From an uncultured Eubacteriales bacterium (GTDB lineage Bacteria > Bacillota > Clostridia > Lachnospirales > Lachnospiraceae), in contig CATOIK010000009.1 of the NCBI GenBank assembly GCA_951800645.1, positions 26,335 through 90,334 of the forward strand: 64,000 nt of DNA, written 5' to 3'. The notes beneath the pieces were generated by a model. It worked only from the letters and a program-made list of their open reading frames with translations, made no database searches and was not told the origin of the DNA. The position numbers and the translations under genes are program-made. Each line of letters begins with the position of its first letter. Within the stretch, counting starts at the first letter, position 1. Of the stretch, positions 8,150-16,704 are shown one piece after another.

Positions 8150-9175
8150 TTACTGCTCCAGAGAATCTGCAATTTCCTTGATGGTATTGAAAATTTCTTC
8201 ATCGTTCGCTGCAGAATCTTCTGCATTTAAGTAATAAGGCATCATGTCTACATTAGCAACAGCCTCTGCTGCCTCCGGATCTGCCAGAATCTGCTGAACC
8301 AGATTCTCGTAGTAGGTGATTACCTCGTCTGAAGTCTCAGCCGGGAAATAGAAAGAGAAGTCACAGTCCGGATATACCAGATCAACATTCTGCTCTTTCA
8401 AAGTAGGAATGTCAGCAATCAGCTCATATCTTTCCTCAGTAGGTGCACCGATACAGGCAAACTGACCTGCTGCCAGGTAATCTTTGCAGTTGATGTATGC
8501 ACCCGGCATTAAATCAACCTGACCGGACAGCATCGCTGCTACCTTATCAGAGTTGGAGCCTACATCTACCAGATCCAGATCAATGCCTGCTGCCTGCTCA
8601 AATGCCAGAAGCTCATAATAGGTATAAGCGCCCACCTCAGTACAGGCCTTTAGCTGTCCGGGTGCTGCCTTTGCTGCTTCAATGAATGCATTTAAGTCAG
8701 CATATTTCTCCGGATTTACATACAACTGCTGGGCCGGGTCTTTTGCAAAGGTGGGTCCCAGCTTGAATGCAGTGTAGTTGTAATCCGTAACACCGGCGAT
8801 GTTAGCCACATTTACCAGATTGTGTCCATACAGGAAAGTATGTCCATCCGGCTCCGCAGACAAAACCTGATTTGCAGCTACAGAACCTGCTGCGCCGTTG
8901 GAGTTTACTACGATGAAATCATGTCCGGTAATCTCCTTTGCATACTGTGCAAATACGCGGGCAGAAAGGTCTGTGTTTCCACCGGCGCCTGCCGGTACTA
9001 CAATGGAAACGGTGGTGCTGGGTTCCCAACCAGCAGCCTCCGTCTCTACTGCTGCTGCATCACCCTCTTTTGCTGCAGGGGCTTCCGTGGTGGACGCCGT
9101 CTCAGAACCGCCGCAAGCGGCTAAACCAAAAGCCATAGTTCCTGCCAGTAAGGTTGCCAATACTCTTTTTTTCAT
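8150..9175 (-). CDS. tctC: tripartite tricarboxylate transporter, substrate-binding lipoprotein (TctC/Bug family)
   Basis: Extracellular solute-binding protein that captures a carboxylate and delivers it to TctA/TctB. The N-terminus MKKRVLATLLAGTMAFGLAAC is a lipoprotein signal with lipobox LAAC (Cys21), followed by a Ser/Thr/Glu-rich linker. VVPAGAGGNTDLSAR near residue 60 is the typical TctC ligand-binding segment. The 341 residues fit the family. It is the last gene of tctBAC, 64 bases after tctA, with a hairpin between them. Inside this locus the likely ligand is glucarate or galactarate rather than citrate. Confidence 0.92.
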   Translation of the reverse strand: MKKRVLATLLAGTMAFGLAACGGSETASTTEAPAAKEGDAAAVETEAAGWEPSTTVSIVVPAGAGGNTDLSARVFAQYAKEITGHDFIVVNSNGAAGSVAANQVLSAEPDGHTFLYGHNLVNVANIAGVTDYNYTAFKLGPTFAKDPAQQLYVNPEKYADLNAFIEAAKAAPGQLKACTEVGAYTYYELLAFEQAAGIDLDLVDVGSNSDKVAAMLSGQVDLMPGAYINCKDYLAAGQFACIGAPTEERYELIADIPTLKEQNVDLVYPDCDFSFYFPAETSDEVITYYENLVQQILADPEAAEAVANVDMMPYYLNAEDSAANDEEIFNTIKEIADSLEQ

Positions 9176-9198
9176 AGTCTTCTCTCTCCTTTTATTTG

Positions 9199-9213
9199 GA
9201 CGCTAACAGCGTC
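9199..9213 (-). other. small intercistronic hairpin between tctA and tctC
   Basis: GACGC (9199-9203) pairs with GCGTC (9209-9213) in the 64-base gap. No full T-run follows on the minus strand. It may protect or process the mRNA so that the binding protein is made in excess, as is common for such operons. Confidence 0.4.
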
Positions 9214-9239
9214 TTAATTTGTCTTTTATGAATAATAAA

Positions 9240-10748
9240 TTACTTCTGGGCTTTTACTTTTGCCCGATACGCCTTAAATTCCTTCACCATGGACCAGATC
9301 AGCACTGCAACTGCTACAAGGAAGAAGAAATCAAAGATCGGTCTTGCAAAGAATGCGCTAAATGATTTGTACTGCATAATACCGCGGCGCAGATAGGTTT
9401 CCAACATCTCACCAATCAGGAAACACAGTACAAACGGTGTGGTCGGCAGGCTGAACTTGTGATAAACATATCCCACCAGACCAAAAATCAGAATAGACTG
9501 TACATCAAAAATCCGGTTATTGGTAGCGTATGCACCTACACAGCACAACACCAGAATCAGCGGCAGAAGGATGTGTTTCGGCACCTTCAACACCTGAACG
9601 AAACCTTTGATACAGGTCCACTCAACAACCAGCATGATCAGGGTACACAGGATGCAGGCTGCGAAGATTCCGTAAACAACATCGGCGTTCTTAACAAACA
9701 GCAAAGGTCCTGCAGACAATCCGTGAATCAGGAAGCCGCCTAACATCATAGCGGTAACGCCGTCTCCTGGGATACCAAGTACCAAAAGAGGAATCATGGC
9801 GCCGCCGATGGTTGCATTGTTTGCAGACTCGGTCGCTACGATACCGTCCGGACATCCTTTACCAAACTCCTCAGGATGCTTGGACATATTCTTTGCAGTC
9901 ACATAAGCCAGCATGCCGGAAGTCGATCCGCCGATACCCGGCAGAATACCGATTCCAGTACCGATCAGTGCAGACCGGAAGAAATTGGGTAAATGGTAAA
10001 TAAACTGCTGGAAGGTGAAACCAAAGCCTTTTACTTTCTTAATCGGGATAGTCTCCAGCTTTCCGCCCTTCATACTTTCTGCAGTAATCAGAATATCGGA
10101 AATAGCGAAGATACCAATCAGCGTCGGCAAGGTGTCAAAGCCTGCCATCAGGTTACTGGAACCAAAGGTGAAACGAGCCGTTCCATCAATCGGGGCCATA
10201 CCAATCAGGGTAAACATTAAGCCCAGCAGACCGGCCAGAAGGCCGCGCAGCATATTTCCGGAAGCCAGGATTGCTACCATGGTAAGCGCAAAGAAACAGA
10301 TACCAAAGTTCTCAGCCGGAGTAAACTTCAGCGCAATGTCTGCCAGCATGGGCGCACAGAAGGTCAAAATGATAAAGGAGAAAATGGAACCCATTGCCGA
10401 GAATACAATGCCAAGTCCCAGAGCCTTCATGGCTTCTCCCTTTTTTGCCATAGGGTGTCCGTCAAAGCAGGTTGCAATAGAGGACGCCGTACCCGGCATG
10501 TTTAACAGGATTGCAGAAATCAATCCGCCGGAAATACCGCCGATATAAACGGCTACCAGAGTATTCATACCCATGGACGGGGTCATGCTGAAGGTCAGCG
10601 GCAGCATCAGCGCCACAGCCATGGACGCGGACAGACCCGGAATAGAACCAAATACAATACCTATTGCCACACCTGCAACCATCAGAAGGATGGACGCCGG
10701 ATTCAAAATGCTTAAAAATGCATCTCCAAGTAAACCTATTGCCTGCAT
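9240..10748 (-). CDS. tctA: tripartite tricarboxylate transporter, large permease subunit TctA
   Basis: Integral membrane subunit of 502 residues with about twelve helices; couples carboxylate import to an ion gradient. GSIPGLSASMAVALMLPLTF (about residues 33-52) and GILPGIGGSTSGMLAY (about 268) are the two Gly/Pro-rich repeats that mark TctA. ATG 10748 follows AGGAGGGAG. It starts 17 bases after the tctB stop, consistent with cotranscription of tctB, tctA and tctC. Confidence 0.95.
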   Translation of the reverse strand: MQAIGLLGDAFLSILNPASILLMVAGVAIGIVFGSIPGLSASMAVALMLPLTFSMTPSMGMNTLVAVYIGGISGGLISAILLNMPGTASSIATCFDGHPMAKKGEAMKALGLGIVFSAMGSIFSFIILTFCAPMLADIALKFTPAENFGICFFALTMVAILASGNMLRGLLAGLLGLMFTLIGMAPIDGTARFTFGSSNLMAGFDTLPTLIGIFAISDILITAESMKGGKLETIPIKKVKGFGFTFQQFIYHLPNFFRSALIGTGIGILPGIGGSTSGMLAYVTAKNMSKHPEEFGKGCPDGIVATESANNATIGGAMIPLLVLGIPGDGVTAMMLGGFLIHGLSAGPLLFVKNADVVYGIFAACILCTLIMLVVEWTCIKGFVQVLKVPKHILLPLILVLCCVGAYATNNRIFDVQSILIFGLVGYVYHKFSLPTTPFVLCFLIGEMLETYLRRGIMQYKSFSAFFARPIFDFFFLVAVAVLIWSMVKEFKAYRAKVKAQK

Positions 10749-10765
10749 ACTCTACTCCCTCCTCA

Positions 10766-11263
10766 TTATAAGTTGATGGTGAAAATACCGGCCGGCAGCA
10801 CAATCTTAAATCCATAACGGAACAGGAAAAATACTACCAGGGTAAAGATCACATCGATTATCAGCAAACGGACAATATGTTTCAGATCCCGCTCGTCATC
10901 CGGAGACAGAACCAGCATCTGCAGCAGCAGATAGGCCATGGTGGAAAGAATGAATCCTACCGGCTGAAGGATAAATACATAAATCAGCACCAGGATCACA
11001 CTGAGCAATACCCGCTTGTAATCGCAATCCGGAATTTCTGCCTTTTCCAGTTCCTTCTCATGCATCTTAAAATTCTTGATGCTTAAGAAGGTCAGGATTG
11101 CTGCCAGTATAAAAGTAATCGCACCGATTACTAACGGCATAAAATCCGGTCCGATTTCCATGACTTTTGATTTGGGAAGCATCTTGGCCATTACGATAAG
11201 CGCTGCTGAAAGAACCATGAAAAATACGCCTACCACAATGTCGCCGTACTTTTTAAAGAACAT
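10766..11263 (-). CDS. tctB: tripartite tricarboxylate transporter, small membrane subunit TctB
   Basis: 165 residues with four predicted transmembrane helices (about 8-28, 38-60, 82-112, 130-155). This is the usual form of the small TctB subunit that partners TctA. First gene of the operon; a Shine-Dalgarno AAAGGAGAGTAAAGG precedes ATG 11263. The promoter lies at 11317-11345. Sequence conservation in TctB is low, so the call rests on topology, length and position. Confidence 0.88.
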   Translation of the reverse strand: MFFKKYGDIVVGVFFMVLSAALIVMAKMLPKSKVMEIGPDFMPLVIGAITFILAAILTFLSIKNFKMHEKELEKAEIPDCDYKRVLLSVILVLIYVFILQPVGFILSTMAYLLLQMLVLSPDDERDLKHIVRLLIIDVIFTLVVFFLFRYGFKIVLPAGIFTINL

Positions 11264-11316
11264 TCCTTTACTCTCCTTTTTCCTTTAAAATTTGTATCCA
11301 CTCATTTCTTATTTGA

Positions 11317-11377
11317 ATTTTATCACGGAGCTGATAAGAAGTAAAATTATTGTTTTTTAGTTATCTCTTAATTTTTC
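11317..11377 (-). promoter_or_regulatory. tctBAC promoter with the same upstream block as gudD
   Basis: On the minus strand TTTACT (11340-11345), 17 bases, TAAAAT (11317-11322). Upstream, the block to 11377 matches that at gudD almost base for base, with one compensating gap, so the distal AAAAATTAAG motif is at the same distance from -35. The similarity outside coding sequence implies a shared regulator. Confidence 0.6.
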
Positions 11378-11409
11378 TTATAATCTCTCTAAGCTGGACT
11401 TTACTTGCT

Positions 11410-12756
11410 CTACCTTACCAGCGCCGGCTTTTTAGAATCAAACTTCCACCCCGGAATCAGATACTGCATCGCCATGGCGTCGTCCCGGTCATGGGTAGGC
11501 AGCCGGTTGTAAAGTTTGTTGGCTTCCATGACCTTCTCCATATCAATGGTTACGCCCAGGCCCGGTTTTTGGGGAACCTGCAGATAGCCATCCACAATCT
11601 GAGGCGTATCTTTTAAAAGGTTCTGTCCGTCCTGCCAGATCCAGTGAGTGTCCAGAGCCGTTGGATTTCCAGGAGCTGCAGCAGCCACATGGGCAAAGGC
11701 AGTCAGAGTAATGTCAAAGTGGTTGTTGGAATGGCTGCCCCAGGTAAGGCCCCAGTCATTTAAAATCTGAGCCATCCGTACACTGCCGCCAAATCCCCAG
11801 AAATGAGGATCTGCCAGCACAATATCCACAGATTTCAGGGCTGCCGCATGGTAAAACTGCCGCCAGTCCGTAGCAATCATATTTGTAGCCACCGGCAGAT
11901 TCACAGCATTCTTAAATTCTGCCATAATCTCCCGGCTGCTGAATCCCGCTTCCGGCCCACAGGGATCTTCAATATAGGTTAAGACGCCTTCCATCGGCTT
12001 GCACAATTCAATGGCTTCTTTCAAACTCCATGCTCCGTTGGGATCAATGTTGATGCGACCGTTGGGGAACGCCTTTTTCAGAGCTTTCACAGCCTCCATC
12101 TCCTCCGTTCCCGCAAGAACGCCGCCTTTTAATTTAAAGTTGCGGAACCCGTATTTTTCATGAAGAACCTGAGCCTGCTCCACAATCCGCTCAGGAGTCA
12201 GCATCTCCTGACGGCGAAGCCGAAACCAGGGATCTGTGCTGCCGCTTTCATCCAGATAATTCAGCTCTTTTGCTTTTCCTTTATCGCTTACATAAAAAAG
12301 ATAGCCTAAAGTCTCCACCTGATCCCGCTGTTTTCCGTCTCCCAAAAGCTCGCACATAGGCAGTTCCAGATACTGGCCCAGCAAATCCAGAAGTGCGCAC
12401 TCAATCGCCCACTCTGCCTTTACTACAAATTTCAGCTTGCTGATGTCCAGGCTCTGAATGCCTTCGCCGTCATCCTCCGCAGCCCGGACAGACGCCTTGT
12501 GGATGCTGTCTAAAATTGCCCGGTACCTGCCGCAGGGCTGCCCTACTACTAATGGGATGCAGCTTTTTAATGCTTCACAGGTATAGTCTCCGCCATGAAT
12601 TTCTCCAATTCCTGTGTGTCCGGAATCGTCCTTTAAAATCACCAGATTTCTCGTGAAATAAGGGGCATGGCAGCCGCTTAAAGTCATCAGCATACTGTCG
12701 TGACCGGCTACCGGAATCACCTGCATTTCTGTTACAATCGGTGTTCCAGATTTCAT
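11410..12756 (-). CDS. second glucarate dehydratase-family enzyme
   Basis: 448-residue paralogue of the gudD product at 5647. It keeps the full active site: KxK at Lys208/Lys210, ligands Asp238, Glu263 and Asn292, and Asp316/His342. It is therefore likely active, unlike a degenerate GudX-type copy. The region around residues 105-120 (KLKFVVKAEWAIEC) and the capping loops differ most, so specificity may be shifted, for example to idarate or another diacid. ATG 12756 has GGAGGAAAC upstream. It is divergent from the first LysR gene, the usual arrangement of a regulator and its target. Confidence 0.85.
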   Translation of the reverse strand: MKSGTPIVTEMQVIPVAGHDSMLMTLSGCHAPYFTRNLVILKDDSGHTGIGEIHGGDYTCEALKSCIPLVVGQPCGRYRAILDSIHKASVRAAEDDGEGIQSLDISKLKFVVKAEWAIECALLDLLGQYLELPMCELLGDGKQRDQVETLGYLFYVSDKGKAKELNYLDESGSTDPWFRLRRQEMLTPERIVEQAQVLHEKYGFRNFKLKGGVLAGTEEMEAVKALKKAFPNGRINIDPNGAWSLKEAIELCKPMEGVLTYIEDPCGPEAGFSSREIMAEFKNAVNLPVATNMIATDWRQFYHAAALKSVDIVLADPHFWGFGGSVRMAQILNDWGLTWGSHSNNHFDITLTAFAHVAAAAPGNPTALDTHWIWQDGQNLLKDTPQIVDGYLQVPQKPGLGVTIDMEKVMEANKLYNRLPTHDRDDAMAMQYLIPGWKFDSKKPALVR

Positions 12757-12780
12757 TCTCTGTTTCCTCCCTCAGAACAT

Positions 12781-12809
12781 TTTACTTTGTAACTGTTTTC
12801 TGATATAAT
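12781..12809 (+). promoter_or_regulatory. promoter of the LysR cluster
   Basis: TTTACT (12781-12786), 17 bases, TATAAT (12804-12809) on the plus strand. It lies in the 135-base divergent region between the second dehydratase and the first LysR gene and uses the same TTTACT -35 as the gudD and tct promoters. Confidence 0.55.
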
Positions 12810-12891
12810 CATAAAAGTTTATGGCTTCTTTGTCCAATATGTATATCTGATTGCAGAAATCGGTTTTACTAATCGCACAGGAGGAATCGTT

Positions 12892-13839
12892 TTGGATGTA
12901 AAATACTTAAATTATATTCTGGCTATCGCCAGCCGGCGCAACATGACTAAAGCCGCTGAGGATCTATTTGTCTCCCAGTCTTCCTTAAGTCAGTATTTAT
13001 CCCGGCTGGAGCAGGAGCTGGAGACGCCTTTGTTTACCCGGTCGAAAAACGAGCTGACACTGACCACTGCCGGGGAATTGTATGTAGAAACTGCTAAACG
13101 AGTAGTACAGATGCAGAAGGAGTTATACCAGAATATCGCCGCCTTAAGCCATCGGGGAAAAATCTCGGTAGGCGTCACCTCCAACTTCGGCCTGCGAATG
13201 CTTTCGGAAATTATTCCGCAGTTCAAGGAACAGTTTCCCGGCGTCTCCATTGAAATCACAGAAACCAGTCTGCCAGGCTTAAAAAAGCTTCTGGTGGACT
13301 CTGGTATCCATGTAGGAATCGCTGCCGAAAACTCTACTGCCCCTTACAGAGGTCAAGCCCAGATACTGAGAAAAGAGCCGGTCTTTTTTGCCATCCCGGC
13401 TTCCCACCCTTACACAAAGACGCATTCGCCAGGAACGCCTATCACTGTTTCCGAATTGCTCCATCATTTTTCCCAGGAGAATTTTCTTTTATCTAAGAAA
13501 GGTTCCTCACTGCGGATTTTATCGGATCAGGTTTTTGATTCCTGCCAGTTTACGCCCAGCGCCTTCTGTGAGACTAACAGCATCCCCACCACCCGGCTTA
13601 TGATTGCTCAGAATGCAGGGGTTGCCTTTATTTCCGAGTCTTGCTCTGTGGACAGGCAAAAGATTGCTTACTATCCCCTTTCCCCTGATCTTTACCGATT
13701 AAATCTGGTTATCTGCCAGAAAGACTGGATTCAGAATGAGCCGGAGCGGATGTTTTTAGATTATATTTTGCGGTATTTTAAAGAAAACACGGAAAACCCT
13801 TATCTAGCAGAAAACCAGGCGTTTTCCCCAGAGGTATGA
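12892..13839 (+). CDS. LysR-family transcriptional regulator (first of three)
   Basis: 315 residues. The N-terminal winged helix-turn-helix spans about 1-60 (NMTKAAEDLFVSQSSLSQYL is the recognition unit); the C-terminal half is the periplasmic-binding-fold effector domain. The start is TTG 12892, supported by AGGAGG 8 bases upstream. Divergent from the second glucarate dehydratase, which is its most likely target. The sugar diacid or a pathway intermediate would be the expected inducer, by inference. Confidence 0.9.
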   Translation: MDVKYLNYILAIASRRNMTKAAEDLFVSQSSLSQYLSRLEQELETPLFTRSKNELTLTTAGELYVETAKRVVQMQKELYQNIAALSHRGKISVGVTSNFGLRMLSEIIPQFKEQFPGVSIEITETSLPGLKKLLVDSGIHVGIAAENSTAPYRGQAQILRKEPVFFAIPASHPYTKTHSPGTPITVSELLHHFSQENFLLSKKGSSLRILSDQVFDSCQFTPSAFCETNSIPTTRLMIAQNAGVAFISESCSVDRQKIAYYPLSPDLYRLNLVICQKDWIQNEPERMFLDYILRYFKENTENPYLAENQAFSPEV

Positions 13840-13840
13840 T

Positions 13841-14755
13841 ATGGATACAAAGCAGATTGAATATATCTTGAAAATTGCAGAAGAAAACAATATTACACGC
13901 GCTGCGGAAAAGCTGTTTATCACCCAGTCTGCCTTAAACCAGCAGCTTTTAAAGCTGGAAAAGGAACTGGGGACTCCCCTGTTTCACCGTTCCCGCTCCC
14001 ACTGGGGACTGACGGAGGCCGGACGGATCTATGTGGAAGGCGCCAGAGGGGTGCTTCAGATGAAAAACACCACCTACAACCGGATTTTCGATGTAGCCGG
14101 TGCAAAACGGGGCACTTTAACCATCGGCCTGACGCCGGGCCGGGGACTAAAAATGTTTACTGCCATCTACCCTCAGCTGCATCAGGATTTTCCAAACCTG
14201 AAGGTCTGCCCGATTGAAATGCGGGTTCGGGACCAGCAGGAAGCCATTGCCAGAGGCACCATTGATATAGGATTTATGACTCTGGGAAAACAGGATCGGA
14301 CAAACGACAAATACATTGTGCTGGGGCAGGAGGAACTGATGCTCATTATCCCGGCTCTGCACCCGGCAGCAGAGCGGTTTGGCAGTTCTGACGGAACCAT
14401 CACCACCATTGACCTAAAGGAACTGCAATATGAACCATTTGTGCTGATGGACCGTGCATCTACACTGCGTTCTATCTGTGATGCCATTTTCCAGAAAGCA
14501 GGCTTTCTTCCCAACATTTTGTTTGAAACCAATAATACAGGGGGAATTGCATCCATGGTAGAATCTACCTTATGCTGCGGCATCATTCCCTGGTACTATA
14601 TTCAGAAACCATCAGACAAGCTGACTCGTTTCCACCTGGAAAACACCCCTACCTGGGATGTGGTTGTCAGCTACTCCAAAAACGCCTACTTAAGCTCTGG
14701 TGCTCAGGAGTTTATCCGGTTAGCCAGTGACTGGTGGAATATGTCCTGTTGTTAA
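13841..14755 (+). CDS. LysR-family transcriptional regulator (second of three)
   Basis: 304 residues, helix-turn-helix at about 1-60 and effector domain after about 90. Its first 18 residues are nearly identical to those of the third LysR (DTKQIEYILKIAEENNIT in both), so these two arose by tandem duplication. It starts one base after the stop of the first LysR gene and is certainly cotranscribed. The effector halves have diverged, suggesting different ligands. Confidence 0.9.
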   Translation: MDTKQIEYILKIAEENNITRAAEKLFITQSALNQQLLKLEKELGTPLFHRSRSHWGLTEAGRIYVEGARGVLQMKNTTYNRIFDVAGAKRGTLTIGLTPGRGLKMFTAIYPQLHQDFPNLKVCPIEMRVRDQQEAIARGTIDIGFMTLGKQDRTNDKYIVLGQEELMLIIPALHPAAERFGSSDGTITTIDLKELQYEPFVLMDRASTLRSICDAIFQKAGFLPNILFETNNTGGIASMVESTLCCGIIPWYYIQKPSDKLTRFHLENTPTWDVVVSYSKNAYLSSGAQEFIRLASDWWNMSCC

Positions 14756-14768
14756 AAGGAGCTATTTT

Positions 14769-15695
14769 ATGGATACCAAGCAGATCGAATACATTTTAAA
14801 GATTGCAGAGGAAAACAATATTACCCATGCGGCAGAAAAGCTTCACCTGACTCAGCCCGCCTTAAACCAGCAGCTGCTTCGTCTGGAGCGGGATCTGGGT
14901 CTGCAGTTGTTCCACCGGGGCAAGAACAACTGGCGGCCTACAGAGGCAGGAGAAATCTACATTCAGAATGCCCGGAAAATGCTGCAGATCAAACAGGAAA
15001 CTTACCGAATCTTAGGAGATCTGGCTGCCACGAAAAAAGGTTCTCTGTCGGTAGGCTTTACACCAGGCCGGGGCAGCTCCATGTTCTCCGCTGTCTACCC
15101 CCGGTTCCACCAGAAATATCCAGACATCATCGTGACGCCGCAGGAGCTTTCTGTACGCAGGCAGCAGGCCTTAATTGCCGATGGGGATCTGGACATTGGA
15201 TTTCAGACCTTGTGTGAAAACCAGAAAACTGCAGACGAATACATTTCCATCGCTCAGGAAGAAATCCTTTTGGTAATTCCCAGGAAGCATCCTTTATGCG
15301 ACGGCTATGCCATAAAAAAGCAGACTGCAGGCGGCGCACCGGTCTATCCGGAGCTTTCCATCTCTGCAGTCCAGTACGAACCCTTTGTGTTAATGTATAA
15401 AGAGTCCACCATCCGGCAGATGGTAGACTCTATCTTTGAGGTGGCAGGGTTCCGTCCCAATGTGCTGTTTGAAACTGCCAGCAATACCACCGTACTTAAT
15501 ATGATCCAGAATAATCTGTGCTGCGGCCTGATTCCTGCCTATTATCTGCGGGATATGCCAGCCGGATGTACCTGTTTTTCCCTTCCCGGACATCCCACCT
15601 GGGAGATGGCAGCTTCCTACAAAAAAGGGACATATCTGCCTGTGGCCACCCGGTATTTTATTGAACTGGCGGCAAAATTCTGGAAGGAAGGGTAA
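14769..15695 (+). CDS. LysR-family transcriptional regulator (third of three)
   Basis: 308 residues; paralogue of the second LysR. The start is ATG 14769, with AAAAGGAG overlapping the preceding stop region; the longer frame from 14727 overlaps the upstream gene and lacks support. DNA-binding domain 1-60, effector domain from about 90, with conserved YEPFVLMYKESTIRQMVD near 215. Last gene of the regulator operon and convergent with the AEC permease. Confidence 0.9.
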   Translation: MDTKQIEYILKIAEENNITHAAEKLHLTQPALNQQLLRLERDLGLQLFHRGKNNWRPTEAGEIYIQNARKMLQIKQETYRILGDLAATKKGSLSVGFTPGRGSSMFSAVYPRFHQKYPDIIVTPQELSVRRQQALIADGDLDIGFQTLCENQKTADEYISIAQEEILLVIPRKHPLCDGYAIKKQTAGGAPVYPELSISAVQYEPFVLMYKESTIRQMVDSIFEVAGFRPNVLFETASNTTVLNMIQNNLCCGLIPAYYLRDMPAGCTCFSLPGHPTWEMAASYKKGTYLPVATRYFIELAAKFWKEG

Positions 15696-15702
15696 ATCCT
15701 TC

Positions 15703-16680
15703 CTATCCTAACGCCATCCCCCACACCGGAATGGACACCACAGAAAGCAGGGTGGATACTACTACGCATTTGGTTGCAAAGGTATAATCACAGCCGTATT
15801 TTGCAGCCAGAATGGCAGAGGTGCTGCCTACAGGCATTCCAGTCATCAGGACTGCCACTCCCATCAAGAAAGAGTTAATCCCAGCCAGACGACAGCCCAA
15901 AAGCACGGCTCCCGGAAGGAGCACCAGCCGAAGGGCCGTCAAAAACAGAACATCCTTGTCCAGAATATGAGACGGATGAACCTCCGCTACCATCATACCA
16001 ATGAGAATCATAGTAAGAGCAGTAGTGCTGCCGCCTGCAGAGCGGATCCCCTTGTCAAACGCCGTTACAATCACATCCAGCACCGTACCAACCGGGCCGC
16101 CCACAGACAAGAGCGCCTGGTAAAGATGATTGAAAGGCATCTGGAATAACAGTATTCCCAATCCAATATAAACGGCCACAATACAGGGATGGAGCGCCAC
16201 CTTTTTTATTACCGTTTTCATGTCCGGACTTTCTGTAAAACAGGCAATTCCGGCAGACCACATCATCACCCGCATGGGGATGATGAAGATGGCTGCATAC
16301 ATCATTCCTTCCGCTCCATAAATCCCTTCTGCAAGGGGAAGGCCTAAAAAGCCAGAATTAGAAACCAGGGTTCCATACTGCATAACCCGCTTTACATCTG
16401 CCGGTTTATGATTGTAAAGGATTTTGCTTAAGCTGTAGCAGACCAACTGGGTTAAAACTGCAATTATGAAAATCACTGCAAACTTCTTTAAAATTCCCGG
16501 CTCAAACTCCATCCGAAACGAATTTATGATATTACAGGGCAAAAGAAAATAAATAACCACATCTGTCAGGACCGCTTTCCCTTCTTCTTTTAAAATCCCT
16601 TTTTTCTTCAATATGGCCCCTGCTGCCATTAACAGAAACATCATACACTGCAAAGACCACAATCCGCCAACATCCATCAT
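15703..16680 (-). CDS. AEC-family transporter (auxin efflux carrier type)
   Basis: 325 residues, about ten hydrophobic helices in two halves, beginning LWSLQCMMFLLMAAGAILKKKG. VVIYFLLPCNIINSF, GTLVSNSGFLGLPL and TGMPVGSTSAILAAKYG are the conserved Asn/Pro/Gly motifs of AEC permeases. Bacterial members move small carboxylates such as malate or malonate. Here it may carry a pathway acid (glycerate, tartronate or a diacid), which is inference from context. It follows the aldo/keto reductase by 24 bases and closes the gar operon. Confidence 0.85.
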   Translation of the reverse strand: MMDVGGLWSLQCMMFLLMAAGAILKKKGILKEEGKAVLTDVVIYFLLPCNIINSFRMEFEPGILKKFAVIFIIAVLTQLVCYSLSKILYNHKPADVKRVMQYGTLVSNSGFLGLPLAEGIYGAEGMMYAAIFIIPMRVMMWSAGIACFTESPDMKTVIKKVALHPCIVAVYIGLGILLFQMPFNHLYQALLSVGGPVGTVLDVIVTAFDKGIRSAGGSTTALTMILIGMMVAEVHPSHILDKDVLFLTALRLVLLPGAVLLGCRLAGINSFLMGVAVLMTGMPVGSTSAILAAKYGCDYTFATKCVVVSTLLSVVSIPVWGMALG

Positions 16681-16704
16681 TCTTTCCTCGTTTTTCCAGC
16701 TTCC

